The notes beneath the pieces are model-generated. The model searched no databases. It was not told the DNA's origin and saw only the letters and a program-made list of their open reading frames with translations. This document shows, one piece after another, positions 17,917 through 27,056 of a stretch of DNA of 64,000 nt (within the stretch, counting starts at the first letter, position 1; each line of letters starts with the position of its first letter). The stretch lies in contig JBMHBY010000005.1 of assembly GCA_049890195.1 (NCBI GenBank), positions 256,365 to 320,364 on the forward strand, in the 5' to 3' direction. This DNA comes from JAYQKL01 sp049890195 (GTDB lineage: Bacteria; Pseudomonadota; Alphaproteobacteria; RS24). Position numbers and translations under genes: made by a program.

Positions 17917-18315
17917 TTATTTCGGAGACCACGCTTCGTAACCTGAACTGTCAGCCTGTTTGGCGTTGCCGTCAAGCAAAGAGCCGTGCGGCTTATGCGC
18001 ACCGTCCAGCCCGGTCTGGTTGACTTCATGCTCTTCAAACCACTCACGCTGCACCGGCGGCTTGTCTATCGGTGTTTCATCAACCGTATAATGCAGCCAG
18101 CCGTGCCATTCAGGCGGCACACGGGTCGCCTCAACATCGCCGTTATAAACCACCCAGCGCCGCACCTTGCCGTTGATCGACTGGCCCTTTTTATCGACAT
18201 AATATTTGTTGCCTTGCGCGTCCTCCCCCACACAAATGCCGCGTTGCCACGTAAACAACGCCGTACCGAAGGTCTGCGTGTGCCACCAGGTGAATATCAT
18301 TTTCAAAAACTGCAT
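17917..18315 (-). CDS. NDUFA12-like NADH:ubiquinone oxidoreductase accessory subunit
   Basis: A 132-residue protein of the NDUFA12/B17.2 family, an accessory subunit of respiratory complex I shared by mitochondria and Alphaproteobacteria. Visible family features are TFGTALFTWQRGICVGEDAQGN near the N-terminus, YYVDKKGQS, RRWVVYNGDVEATRVPPEWHGWLHY and the proline-rich region after it. The presence of this subunit supports the alphaproteobacterial assignment. The start at ATG 18315 follows GGAGAG. It is next to mlaD and downstream of aspS on the same strand. Confidence 0.9.
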   Translation of the reverse strand: MQFLKMIFTWWHTQTFGTALFTWQRGICVGEDAQGNKYYVDKKGQSINGKVRRWVVYNGDVEATRVPPEWHGWLHYTVDETPIDKPPVQREWFEEHEVNQTGLDGAHKPHGSLLDGNAKQADSSGYEAWSPK

Positions 18316-18394
18316 CCTGCTCTCCAAAATACCCGACCGGGCAACAGTATCCTATTTCATTTTCCCGAAAAAGGGTTTCCGTTCTCAATGCCCC

Positions 18395-20206
18395 TTATTC
18401 TGAGGGTTTCTTTTTCTCCTCAACCACCCGCAGGCCCAATTCACGCAACTGCGCGTTGGTAGCCGGTGCGGGGGCCTGCATCAGCAGGTCTTCGGCCTGC
18501 TGGTTCATCGGGAAGGCGACCACTTCGCGCAAGTTCTCCTGCCCGGCCAACAGCATCACAATGCGGTCAATGCCGGGCGCAATACCACCATGCGGTGGTG
18601 CGCCAAAACGGAATGCGTTGAGCATGCCGCCGAACTCCTCCTCAACCACGTCCGGTCCATAGCCCGCAATTTCAAATGCCTTCAGCATGATTTCAGGCTT
18701 GTGGTTCCGGATTGCGCCGGATGACAATTCAATGCCGTTGCAGACAATATCATATTGGTAGCCGAGAATATCGAGCGGGTCTTTCCCCTCCAATGCCTCC
18801 ATCCCGCCTTGCGGCATGGAGAACGGATTATGGGAAAAGTCGATTTTCTTTTCGGTCTCGTCATACTCAAACATCGGAAAATCAACAATCCAGCAAAACG
18901 CGAACTGATCCTCATCAATCAACTCAAGCTCCCGACCGACACGAACTCGGGCGGCACCGGCGAAGTCCACAAAGTCTTTCGGTTTACCGGCACAGAAAAA
19001 CACGGCGTCCCCGTCTTCCAGCCCAAGTTGTTCGCGGATAGCCTCAGTGCGCTCTGCGCCGATATTTTTGGCCACCGGCCCTGCTCCCTCGCCGTCGCGG
19101 AAGAAAATATAGCCAAGACCGGGCTGCCCCTCACCCTGCGCCCAGGAATTCATCCGGTCGCAGAAGGAACGGCTGCCGCCGGTTTTGGCCGGAATCGCCC
19201 AAATCTCAACCTGATCGTCTTTCTCAATCATACCGGCAAAGACTTTGAAACCGGATCCCCTGAAGTGGTCGGTCACAGGCTGCATTTCAATCGGAATACG
19301 CAGATCAGGCTTGTCGGAGCCGTATTTCTGCATCGCTTCGGCATAGGGGATGCGGGGAAACACATCAGTGACCCGTTTGCCCCCACCAAATTCAACAAAC
19401 ACATCCCGCAGCACCGGCTCGACGGCATGAAAAACATCGTCCTGGGTCACAAAACTCATTTCAATATCAAGTTGATAAAACTCGCCGGGGGACCGGTCGG
19501 CGCGTGCATCCTCATCCCGGAAACAGGGGGCGACCTGAAAATACCTGTCAAATCCAGCCACCATCAAAAGCTGCTTGAACTGCTGTGGTGCCTGCGGCAA
19601 GGCATAAAACTTGCCCGGCTGCATGCGTGACGGCACCAGAAAGTCCCGCGCCCCTTCAGGGCTTGAAGCCGTCAGGATTGGCGTCTGGAACTCCATGAAG
19701 CCCTGCTCGGTCATGCGGCGGCGCAGGGAGGAGATAATTTTGGAGCGCAACACAATATTGTTGTGCAGGGTCTCACGGCGCAGATCCAGGAAACGGTAGC
19801 GCAGGCGGATGTCTTCAGGGTAATCAGGCTCCCCGAAAATCGGAAGCGGCAGATCGCCGGCCGGCGACAGCACCTCAAGGCTGGTCAGGCTGATTTCAAC
19901 GTCCCCGGTCGGCAGGTTCGGGTTTTTTGCCTCATCCGCACGGGCAATGACCTTGCCCGCAATGCAGATGACACTTTCCGCCCGCACCGCCTCGGCGTCG
20001 GGAAAATGCGGGCTTTCGGGTTCAATCACCAGTTGTGTCAGACCAAAATGATCGCGCAGGTCAATGAACAGCAATCCGCCGTGGTCGCGCTTGCGGTGTA
20101 CCCAGCCGGACAAGGTGACAGACTGCCCGATATGGTCAGCCCTCAACTCCCCGCAATTATGGCTTCGATAGGGGTTCGGCGTTGGGTTTTCTGGTGTTTC
20201 CGACAT
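18395..20206 (-). CDS. aspS: Aspartyl-tRNA synthetase, probably Asp/Asn non-discriminating
   Basis: A 603-residue class II synthetase with an N-terminal OB anticodon domain, a class II core and the bacterial GAD insert. Motif 2 is seen at FRDEDARADRSPGEFYQLD and motif 3 at GIAPGIDRIVMLLAG. The anticodon domain reads RKRDHGG; a histidine at this position marks non-discriminating enzymes that also charge tRNA-Asn, later corrected by GatCAB. ATG at 20206 is preferred because GAGGA precedes it and the sequence matches the usual N-terminus; the frame stays open to 20263 without a better start. It diverges from rnd. Confidence 0.95.
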   Translation of the reverse strand: MSETPENPTPNPYRSHNCGELRADHIGQSVTLSGWVHRKRDHGGLLFIDLRDHFGLTQLVIEPESPHFPDAEAVRAESVICIAGKVIARADEAKNPNLPTGDVEISLTSLEVLSPAGDLPLPIFGEPDYPEDIRLRYRFLDLRRETLHNNIVLRSKIISSLRRRMTEQGFMEFQTPILTASSPEGARDFLVPSRMQPGKFYALPQAPQQFKQLLMVAGFDRYFQVAPCFRDEDARADRSPGEFYQLDIEMSFVTQDDVFHAVEPVLRDVFVEFGGGKRVTDVFPRIPYAEAMQKYGSDKPDLRIPIEMQPVTDHFRGSGFKVFAGMIEKDDQVEIWAIPAKTGGSRSFCDRMNSWAQGEGQPGLGYIFFRDGEGAGPVAKNIGAERTEAIREQLGLEDGDAVFFCAGKPKDFVDFAGAARVRVGRELELIDEDQFAFCWIVDFPMFEYDETEKKIDFSHNPFSMPQGGMEALEGKDPLDILGYQYDIVCNGIELSSGAIRNHKPEIMLKAFEIAGYGPDVVEEEFGGMLNAFRFGAPPHGGIAPGIDRIVMLLAGQENLREVVAFPMNQQAEDLLMQAPAPATNAQLRELGLRVVEEKKKPSE

Positions 20207-20338
20207 CGGGTCCTCAATCACATTGCCCAAAGGGGCATCAGTTGGTTGCTGTGCGCAAAACACACCCTTCTGGGCTTTTTGTCAATAGCCGATACAGTTC
20301 GTCTTTCACAGTTTGGCTGACTGGTTTATAAGGGATTC

Positions 20339-21490
20339 ATGCAACTGATAACAGATAATGATTCACTCGCCCAAGCCTGCCAGACCTTTTCAGAACACCG
20401 CTACATCACCGTCGATACGGAATTTTTGCGTGAACGGACATTTTGGCCAAAACTCTGCCTGATACAGGTCGCCTGTCCGGGCCATGAGGCGTTGATTGAC
20501 CCGTTGGCCGACGGGCTGGACCTCACCCCGTTTTACAGACTTTTGAAAAACAAAAAAATCACCAAGGTCATGCATGGCTGCCGCCAGGACATAGAAATCT
20601 TTTTCAAGGAAGCCGACATCATCCCCACGCCTCTGGTTGACACGCAAGTCATGGCAATGGTGTGCGGTTTCGGTGATGCCGCCGGTTATGAAACCCTTGT
20701 TCGGCGGGTGGCGAATGAGAAAATCGACAAAGGCTCGCGTTTCACCGATTGGGCGCAACGTCCGTTGAGCGACAAACAACTGACCTACGCCTTGGCCGAT
20801 GTAACGCATTTGCGGGTCATTTTTGAAAAACTCGAGGCCCAATTGCTGGAAACCAAACGCCTGCATTGGGTCAAAGAGGAAATGAAAACCCTGACCGACA
20901 GGGAAACCTATCGGCAGTTGCCGGAAAATGCCTGGCGGCGTCTTCGGATGAATGACAAGCGCCCGCATGTGATTGGCGTGCTGATGCATACTGCCGCCTG
21001 GCGCGAGCAAAAGGCACAGACACAAAACATTCCGCGCCAAAGGGTTTTGAAGGATGACACGCTGCGCGAGATCGCCCTGCAGGGGCCGCAAAACCTTGAA
21101 GCCTTGGAGAAATTGCGCAGTTTCCCCAAGGGGTTGTCGAAATCGTCCCAGATCAACGGTCTGCTCGATGCCATCAAACAGGGCCGGAAAACCAAAAAGC
21201 AGGACCTTCCGGATCTGCCGCAACAGGTTGACAACAAACCGGGCATCGGGCCGTTGGTGGAGCTGTTGAAAGTGCTGCTCAAGCATAAGTGTGAAGAGCA
21301 TGACGTCGCCCCGAAACTGATCGCCAATGTCGCGGATCTTGAACGCATTGCCAGTGACGATGACCCCAAGGTCAAGGCGCTGAGCGGATGGCGGAAAGAT
21401 ATTTTCGGCAAGGACGCACTGAAGCTGAAGAAAGGTCAGATTGGCCTGGCCTGCATGGACGGCGAGGTCACCATCATTGACTGTGCCTAA
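20339..21490 (+). CDS. rnd: Ribonuclease D
   Basis: A 383-residue 3'-5' exoribonuclease of the DEDDy type used in tRNA 3' maturation. Exonuclease motifs are VDTEFLRE (motif I), MHGCRQDIEIF (motif II) and the tyrosine-containing YALADVTHL (motif III). A helical HRDC-type region follows at about 210-290. It stands alone on the plus strand between two leftward groups, diverging from aspS and overlapping ppx by four bases at its 3' end. Confidence 0.94.
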   Translation: MQLITDNDSLAQACQTFSEHRYITVDTEFLRERTFWPKLCLIQVACPGHEALIDPLADGLDLTPFYRLLKNKKITKVMHGCRQDIEIFFKEADIIPTPLVDTQVMAMVCGFGDAAGYETLVRRVANEKIDKGSRFTDWAQRPLSDKQLTYALADVTHLRVIFEKLEAQLLETKRLHWVKEEMKTLTDRETYRQLPENAWRRLRMNDKRPHVIGVLMHTAAWREQKAQTQNIPRQRVLKDDTLREIALQGPQNLEALEKLRSFPKGLSKSSQINGLLDAIKQGRKTKKQDLPDLPQQVDNKPGIGPLVELLKVLLKHKCEEHDVAPKLIANVADLERIASDDDPKVKALSGWRKDIFGKDALKLKKGQIGLACMDGEVTIIDCA

Positions 21491-23043
21491 CCTTTTCCGG
21501 CCAGCCTGATTTCCGGCTTCAGGCTCAGATGTTCCGCCAGCTTTGACAATCTCTTTTCAACTTGTCCACGCACCAGTTTTTCCTGTTTTTTCGGAACTTC
21601 AAGAATGAGCAGGTCATCACTCTGATACAGCCGGGTTTTCATCAACAGGCCTGACATTGATCCGGACAGGCTGTCCGCCAGCCGCAGGCACAGGCCCAGC
21701 GCACCGGACAGTTTACGGGCCTTGTCGCGCATGGGAATAAACCCGCGCGGGGCATGGGTTTCGGGATATTTGGAGGAGCCATTATGCCGATACAGCAAGG
21801 CGTTGGCCATAAAACATCTGCCGGCATGGGAGATGCCGGTAAACGGGGCATGGAGCACCGTCTCGGCGGCGATCAACCCGCGGAAATCAAGATGCTGGCT
21901 CCATGCCACATCGCTGATGATGCAAACCGCCTGTCGCAGCCGTTCATAACTTTCCGCCTTGCGGGCTGACATTTGCTCACCGGCGAAAAGACGCTCAGTC
22001 CAGGCGACAAGCTCCTCGCCATATTCCGGATCCTTGTTCATCCGTACCGCCATTTCACGGCAGGCCGACAACAGCTGATCCTGCTGCTGCATGGTGTCGC
22101 TCAACGCGCTGTAAATGATCCCTTCGCGCAAACCCGCAGAAGAAACCAAGGACATGGTGCAGCCGCTATGGGCCAAAACACCCCGCATGATGATGGCGGC
22201 ATTGGCCAAATTCATCCGCCGGTTGATGCTCACTTCGCGCAGTTTCTGCAACTCGGTTTTTTTCATGACGGCAAATTCATCAAGAAACGCAGCCGTCGCT
22301 TTTGCCGGCATTTTATAATGATGCAGAACCCGCAATTCGCTGTTGCGCCGGTTCATCTCCACCTCCGCCAGCGCCCGCCATGTCCCGCCGACCAGATAAA
22401 GCGGTTTGCCTTTGGCTTTTTTCAACCATCCCACGGATGCCAGGGAGTCCTCAACATGATTAAGCAGCTTCCTTTTGCTTGACTTGAATTGTGTATCAAG
22501 AGCCAGAACACCAATGGGCAAGGTGGTGATTTCCTTGATCCGCCCCTTCACAACCCGGGCAAGCTCCAGGCTGCCGCCACCCAAATCAGCGACCAGACCA
22601 TCCACCTTATGAAACCCCATCAACACGCCGAGCGCCGCATACCGCCCCTCCTCTATGCCGGAAAGGACCGAAACCTTCGTGCCCAGCACCTCCTCGGCAG
22701 CTTTCACAAAAGCCTTGCCGTTATCCGCCTGCCGCACAGCTGCCGTGGCGACAGCAATCATTTGCGAGACGCCGAGACGCTTGGCGACACCTTTGAAACG
22801 ACGGAATGTCTGCATGGCATCATCCCAATACGTGCCGGAAATGCCCCCGGTTTTGACCACGCTTTCACCAAGGCGGCAGAAATTCTTTTCATTGAAAATC
22901 GGCAACGGGCTGCGGGCCGACCCCCCATAAGCCACGAAACGCACCGAGTTGGAACCGATGTCAACAACCGCAAAAGGCTTGTCCGGAGACAAAAACCCTT
23001 CGGTGACATTAATTTCAGGCAATGGCAGGGCTGGCTGTTTCAT
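21487..23043 (-). CDS. ppx: Exopolyphosphatase, Ppx/GppA family
   Basis: A 518-residue actin-fold phosphatase that hydrolyses polyphosphate, and in some members pppGpp. The phosphate loops are visible: VDIGSNSVRFV near the N-terminus and VADLGGGSLEL in the second lobe, with the SGIEEGRYAALGV stretch between them. A C-terminal helical domain makes up the rest. It lies 12 bases after ppk, so synthesis and breakdown of polyphosphate are encoded as one unit. Confidence 0.93.
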   Translation of the reverse strand: MKQPALPLPEINVTEGFLSPDKPFAVVDIGSNSVRFVAYGGSARSPLPIFNEKNFCRLGESVVKTGGISGTYWDDAMQTFRRFKGVAKRLGVSQMIAVATAAVRQADNGKAFVKAAEEVLGTKVSVLSGIEEGRYAALGVLMGFHKVDGLVADLGGGSLELARVVKGRIKEITTLPIGVLALDTQFKSSKRKLLNHVEDSLASVGWLKKAKGKPLYLVGGTWRALAEVEMNRRNSELRVLHHYKMPAKATAAFLDEFAVMKKTELQKLREVSINRRMNLANAAIIMRGVLAHSGCTMSLVSSAGLREGIIYSALSDTMQQQDQLLSACREMAVRMNKDPEYGEELVAWTERLFAGEQMSARKAESYERLRQAVCIISDVAWSQHLDFRGLIAAETVLHAPFTGISHAGRCFMANALLYRHNGSSKYPETHAPRGFIPMRDKARKLSGALGLCLRLADSLSGSMSGLLMKTRLYQSDDLLILEVPKKQEKLVRGQVEKRLSKLAEHLSLKPEIRLAGKG

Positions 23044-23055
23044 GGTCTCATCGCC

Positions 23056-25251
23056 CTAGGCGGACTTGCCCCGTCCGGACAGGCTCGGATTGGTCATGAA
23101 ATAATCGTGGGCACTTATCTTGTTCTCGGTCGGCACCCGGTGGTAATCGCCCCCCTCTTTCATCTCCCAGCTCTGAAGGTCGTCGCGTATGTTGAGATCC
23201 ATGATTTGTCCCACCACCTGCTCTTTCACGGTCGGGTTTTCTATCGGTATGGCCACCTCGACCCGGCGGTTGAGGTTGCGGGGCATCCAGTCGGCGGATG
23301 AAATGAAGACCTTGGCGTCAGCTGAGGGCATCGGCGCGCCATTGCCGAAACAGATAATCCGCGAATGTTCCAAAAACCGGCCAATAATGCTTTTGACCCG
23401 GATGTTTTCAGACAGGCCGGGAACACCCGCCCGCAGGCAGCATATACCGCGCACCACCAGTGAAATCCGGACGCCGGCATTGGACGCCTCATACAGCTTG
23501 TCTATGACATGCCCGTCCACCAGCGAATTCATCTTGGCCCAGATGCTGGCCGGTTTCCCGGCTTTGGCAAGGGCAATCTCTTGGTCAATGTGCGCGCACA
23601 TCGTTTCACGCAGGTTAATCGGGGAAATCGCCAGTTTTTTCATATCCTGAGGCACGGCATAACCGGTCGTGAAATTGAACACCTGTCCCGTGTCGCTGGC
23701 GATTTTCGGATCACAGGTAAACAGCGACAAATCTGTATAAACCTTGGCTTTCTGCGGGTGATAGTTTCCGGTTCCCAAATGCACATAGGTTTTCATTCCG
23801 GTGCTTTCACGACGTACGACAAGCGAGACTTTGGCGTGGGTTTTCAGTTCCATAAAGCCGTAGACAACCTGAACCCCGGCGCGCTCCAAATCACGCGCCA
23901 GGCGAATGTTGGTCGCCTCATCAAACCGTGCCTTCAACTCAACAAGTGCGGTGACGGACTTGCCGCTTTCGGCCGCCTCGATCAAGGCATGAACAATCGG
24001 GCTGTCCTCTGATGTCCTGTAGAGCGTCTGTTTGATGGCGACAACATTCGGGTCCGCCGCAGCCTGGCGCAGAAACTGCAACACCACATCAAAGCTCTCA
24101 TAGGGGTGGTGGACAATGATGTCCTTGTCCTTGATGGCTGAAAAACAGTCGCCGCCATGTTCCCTGATCCGTTCCGGGAACCGGGCAATGAAAGGTTCGA
24201 ATTTGAGTTGCGGCCCCATATTGGCGTATATCAGATCTGTCTGTGACAGCCCGACAATGCCATCAATCTGGAAGACATATTCGGGATCAACCTCCAATTC
24301 GTGAATCACCAGTCTCTGAAGGTCTTGCGGCATATGGTCATCGATCTCAAGCCGGATCACCATGCCTCGACGACGGCGTTTCAGGGCCGTCTCAAACAGG
24401 CTGACAAGGTCTTCAGCCTCTTCAGCAATCTCAATATCACTGTCACGCAGCACACGAAAAACACCGCTGCCCTTGATTTCATAACCGGGAAACGTTTTGT
24501 CGATAAACATGGCGATGACATGTTCAAGCTGGATAAAGGTCGTGACATCAGGATGTTTCTCATCCTGCGGCAGTTTTATCAGGCGCGGCAGCTGCTGCGG
24601 CACCGGCATGAGCGCATTCAATGGCCTGTCATCCGCAAGCCGGGACAGGCTGAGAACAATGGCGAAACCCTCATTCGGTATAAAGGGGAACGGATGGGCG
24701 GGATCAATCGCCAACGGCGTCAACACCGGCAAAACCTGTTCAAAGAAATACTCAGCCAGCCAATCCTTGTGGACTGGAGCAACATCTTTCGGTTTGATGA
24801 CACGGATGTTTTGCTGATGCAGTTCCTCAAGAATTTGACGCCAGTTTTTTTCCTGTGTCGCCACCAATTCACGGCAGGTCAAAAGGATTTTGCTCAACTG
24901 CTCCTCCGGCGTGGCGCCCTCCTGACTTCGGCTTTGCACACCAGCCAGTTTTTGTCCGGCCAGCCCGGCAACCCTGACCATAAAAAACTCATCAAGGTTT
25001 TTGGCCGAAATCGACAGGAAATTCAAACGCTCCAGAAGGGGGTGGTTTTTGTTCTGGGCCTCTTCCACCACCCGCAGGTTGAACGCGAGCCAGGAAAGCT
25101 CACGATTGATGAAACGCTGCGACCGGTCAAAACCGAAAACTTCGTTGGAAAGTTTCGGCATTTTACGGACCAGATTGATGCCGGACCGGTTTTCCATGAG
25201 AGACTCCCCCTGAAGATCGGTGTCTGTATCTTGAATGGTCGTTTCATTCAT
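23056..25251 (-). CDS. ppk: Polyphosphate kinase 1
   Basis: A 731-residue enzyme that polymerises phosphate from ATP. The N-terminal domain begins with RFINRELSWLAFNLRVVEEA; the two C-terminal PLD-like domains include the phosphohistidine region LKTHAKVSLVVRRE and YVHLGTGNYHP. The start is ATG at 25251, preceded by AGGGG; an internal ATG at 25197 would lose only a non-conserved segment. It begins directly after hdaA, whose stop codon is separated by three bases, and is followed by ppx. Confidence 0.96.
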   Translation of the reverse strand: MNETTIQDTDTDLQGESLMENRSGINLVRKMPKLSNEVFGFDRSQRFINRELSWLAFNLRVVEEAQNKNHPLLERLNFLSISAKNLDEFFMVRVAGLAGQKLAGVQSRSQEGATPEEQLSKILLTCRELVATQEKNWRQILEELHQQNIRVIKPKDVAPVHKDWLAEYFFEQVLPVLTPLAIDPAHPFPFIPNEGFAIVLSLSRLADDRPLNALMPVPQQLPRLIKLPQDEKHPDVTTFIQLEHVIAMFIDKTFPGYEIKGSGVFRVLRDSDIEIAEEAEDLVSLFETALKRRRRGMVIRLEIDDHMPQDLQRLVIHELEVDPEYVFQIDGIVGLSQTDLIYANMGPQLKFEPFIARFPERIREHGGDCFSAIKDKDIIVHHPYESFDVVLQFLRQAAADPNVVAIKQTLYRTSEDSPIVHALIEAAESGKSVTALVELKARFDEATNIRLARDLERAGVQVVYGFMELKTHAKVSLVVRRESTGMKTYVHLGTGNYHPQKAKVYTDLSLFTCDPKIASDTGQVFNFTTGYAVPQDMKKLAISPINLRETMCAHIDQEIALAKAGKPASIWAKMNSLVDGHVIDKLYEASNAGVRISLVVRGICCLRAGVPGLSENIRVKSIIGRFLEHSRIICFGNGAPMPSADAKVFISSADWMPRNLNRRVEVAIPIENPTVKEQVVGQIMDLNIRDDLQSWEMKEGGDYHRVPTENKISAHDYFMTNPSLSGRGKSA

Positions 25252-25254
25252 GGG

Positions 25255-25953
25255 TTACCCCTGTCCGGCGTTGATATGGTTTTCAGACGCTTCAAGATCC
25301 TTCAAAACGCTACTTATAAGAGGAATTGTTACAGCTTTTTTACCGACGAGGGAAGCGTGGTCAATACCGTCAACAAGCTTGTTCAACCCTTCGAAAGAGC
25401 GTTCCATACGCGGCACAATATACGAAATCACCCGCTCGCCGACACGGATTTGCCGGTCATGAAAAAGTTTGACCAGTACAGCGTTCATCAGGCTGTCGCA
25501 GGGCGGCTTTAATTCGGCTGTTTCAACAGCCGACAAGCGGGACACCAGATCAGGCAGGGCGACGGGCAATTTTGACAATGGGGTGCGGGCGCATAACAGC
25601 AAGCCTTTGCCGGTGTGGACAGCGTGATTATACAGGTGGAACAGGATGGTTTCCTGCGCCGAGGTAATTGCGTCAAGGTCATCAATCAGCAGAGCCGGCG
25701 CGTCCATTAATGCGGTCAACATGGACTCCTCCAGCCGACAGGCGGCATGGGTCTGGGCCTGCGCCTTGAGTCCCCAAACAGCCGCCAAATGTGATTTGCC
25801 TGAAGCCTTTGGCCCGACCAGCGCCTTGACCGGTTGCGACCAATTCGGATAGCCGTCAATCAGCGCAGCCGCTTCGGCATTGCTGTCGGCAACCAGAAAG
25901 TCATCGCGGCCCAAAGCCGGAAGATGCGGAAGCTCAAGAATGAGTTGCGTCAC
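25255..25953 (-). CDS. hdaA: HdaA/Hda-type DnaA-related regulator of replication initiation
   Basis: A 232-residue AAA+ protein related to DnaA but lacking its DNA-binding domain. Residues 3-9 (QLILELP) form the sliding-clamp-binding motif expected at the Hda N-terminus. It has a P-loop GPKASGKSHLA and a Walker B LLIDDLD. With the DNA-loaded clamp, Hda proteins stimulate DnaA ATP hydrolysis and so prevent re-initiation. The GTG start at 25953 follows GGAGG. It sits between perM and ppk, a conserved alphaproteobacterial arrangement. Confidence 0.92.
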   Translation of the reverse strand: MTQLILELPHLPALGRDDFLVADSNAEAAALIDGYPNWSQPVKALVGPKASGKSHLAAVWGLKAQAQTHAACRLEESMLTALMDAPALLIDDLDAITSAQETILFHLYNHAVHTGKGLLLCARTPLSKLPVALPDLVSRLSAVETAELKPPCDSLMNAVLVKLFHDRQIRVGERVISYIVPRMERSFEGLNKLVDGIDHASLVGKKAVTIPLISSVLKDLEASENHINAGQG

Positions 25954-25968
25954 ACCCGGCCTCCAGAC

Positions 25969-27024
25969 TCAGGACATGCCGTCTGCACCAGACGAGTCTT
26001 CAGCATGCAGTTCGGCATCGATGATCTCCTCATAGACCTCAACCCCCGAGCGCACCAAAACCCCAAGGGTGGCGGCGACAGGAACAGCCAAAAGCAGACC
26101 GAGAAAACCGAACAGCGACCCAAAAGCCAGCAGAGCGAACATAATCCAGACAGGGTGCAACCGGACCCGCTCCCCAATCAGGCGCGGGGTCAAGAAATTG
26201 CCTTCGATAAATTGCCCGACGCCGAAGACCAGCGCCATCATGGCAAAGGGCTGCCATTCCGGCCAGAATTGGAAGGCACCCAGAATGACGGCGACCGTGA
26301 CACCAAAGATTGCGCCAATATAGGGGATGAAACTCACCAGACCGGCCATCATGCCGGTCAGGACGCCACCCTCAAGCCCGATCCAATACAGGCCGATGGC
26401 ATAAAATGTCCCCAGAAACAGGCAGACCACACCCTGCCCATGGACAAAGCCGGTTAGCACCTCATCAATCTGGCGGGCGATTTCGCGGATTTGCGGCGCT
26501 CTTTGCGGCGGCAAATGGCGGTCGATATTCGCCACCATACGGTCCCAGTCATTGAGAATGTACACCGCGACAACCGGTGTGACGACCAGAAGCGCCAGAA
26601 CATTGATAAATGACAGGGATTTGAGGAACAATTCCTGCCCCAAACCACCCAGAGTGTTGAGTGCGTCTTGGGACAGACGTTCGATGACCTGGCTGGTTTG
26701 CTCATTATTGTCCAAGCCACCAGCCCAGGCCCGAAGCCGCTCAATATAGTCCGGCATCACCTCAAGAAGGGTCACAATCTGCTCCGCCATGATCGGCAGA
26801 CCGAGGAAAATGCCGGCGAGGATCAGCACCATAAAGACGATTGTGATAATCGCTGTCGCCGCAATCCGGGGCAACCCCATATCCTCCAGACGGTCGGCAA
26901 CCGGATCAAGCAGATAGGCAATGGCAAAGCCGGCCACGAACGGCAGCATAATGTCCGACAGGTTGTAAATCAGATAAAGGGAAACCCCGAGCAAAAGATA
27001 AAGGTTTATGGTGCGTGTCGTCAT
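25969..27024 (-). CDS. AI-2E/PerM family transporter
   Basis: A 351-residue inner membrane protein with about eight membrane segments: hydrophobic stretches at both ends, a soluble loop in the middle (about residues 70-140), then IGLEGGVLTGMMAGLVSFIPYIGAIFGV-like core segments conserved in the AI-2E transporter family. Members export various small molecules or ions; the substrate here is unknown. It lies 15 bases before hdaA on the same strand. No clear ribosome binding site precedes the ATG. Confidence 0.88.
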   Translation of the reverse strand: MTTRTINLYLLLGVSLYLIYNLSDIMLPFVAGFAIAYLLDPVADRLEDMGLPRIAATAIITIVFMVLILAGIFLGLPIMAEQIVTLLEVMPDYIERLRAWAGGLDNNEQTSQVIERLSQDALNTLGGLGQELFLKSLSFINVLALLVVTPVVAVYILNDWDRMVANIDRHLPPQRAPQIREIARQIDEVLTGFVHGQGVVCLFLGTFYAIGLYWIGLEGGVLTGMMAGLVSFIPYIGAIFGVTVAVILGAFQFWPEWQPFAMMALVFGVGQFIEGNFLTPRLIGERVRLHPVWIMFALLAFGSLFGFLGLLLAVPVAATLGVLVRSGVEVYEEIIDAELHAEDSSGADGMS

Positions 27025-27056
27025 GGCGCTATACTGTCTTTTTTGGGGAAAATTGT

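Noticed and set aside
22489..23301. 270-codon open frame opposite ppx and the end of ppk
   Set aside because: Antisense shadow without recognisable domains.
24301..25512. 403-codon open frame on the plus strand opposite ppk and hdaA
   Set aside because: It is antisense to two clear genes, has no ribosome binding site or family motif, and its composition is that of a reverse-strand shadow.
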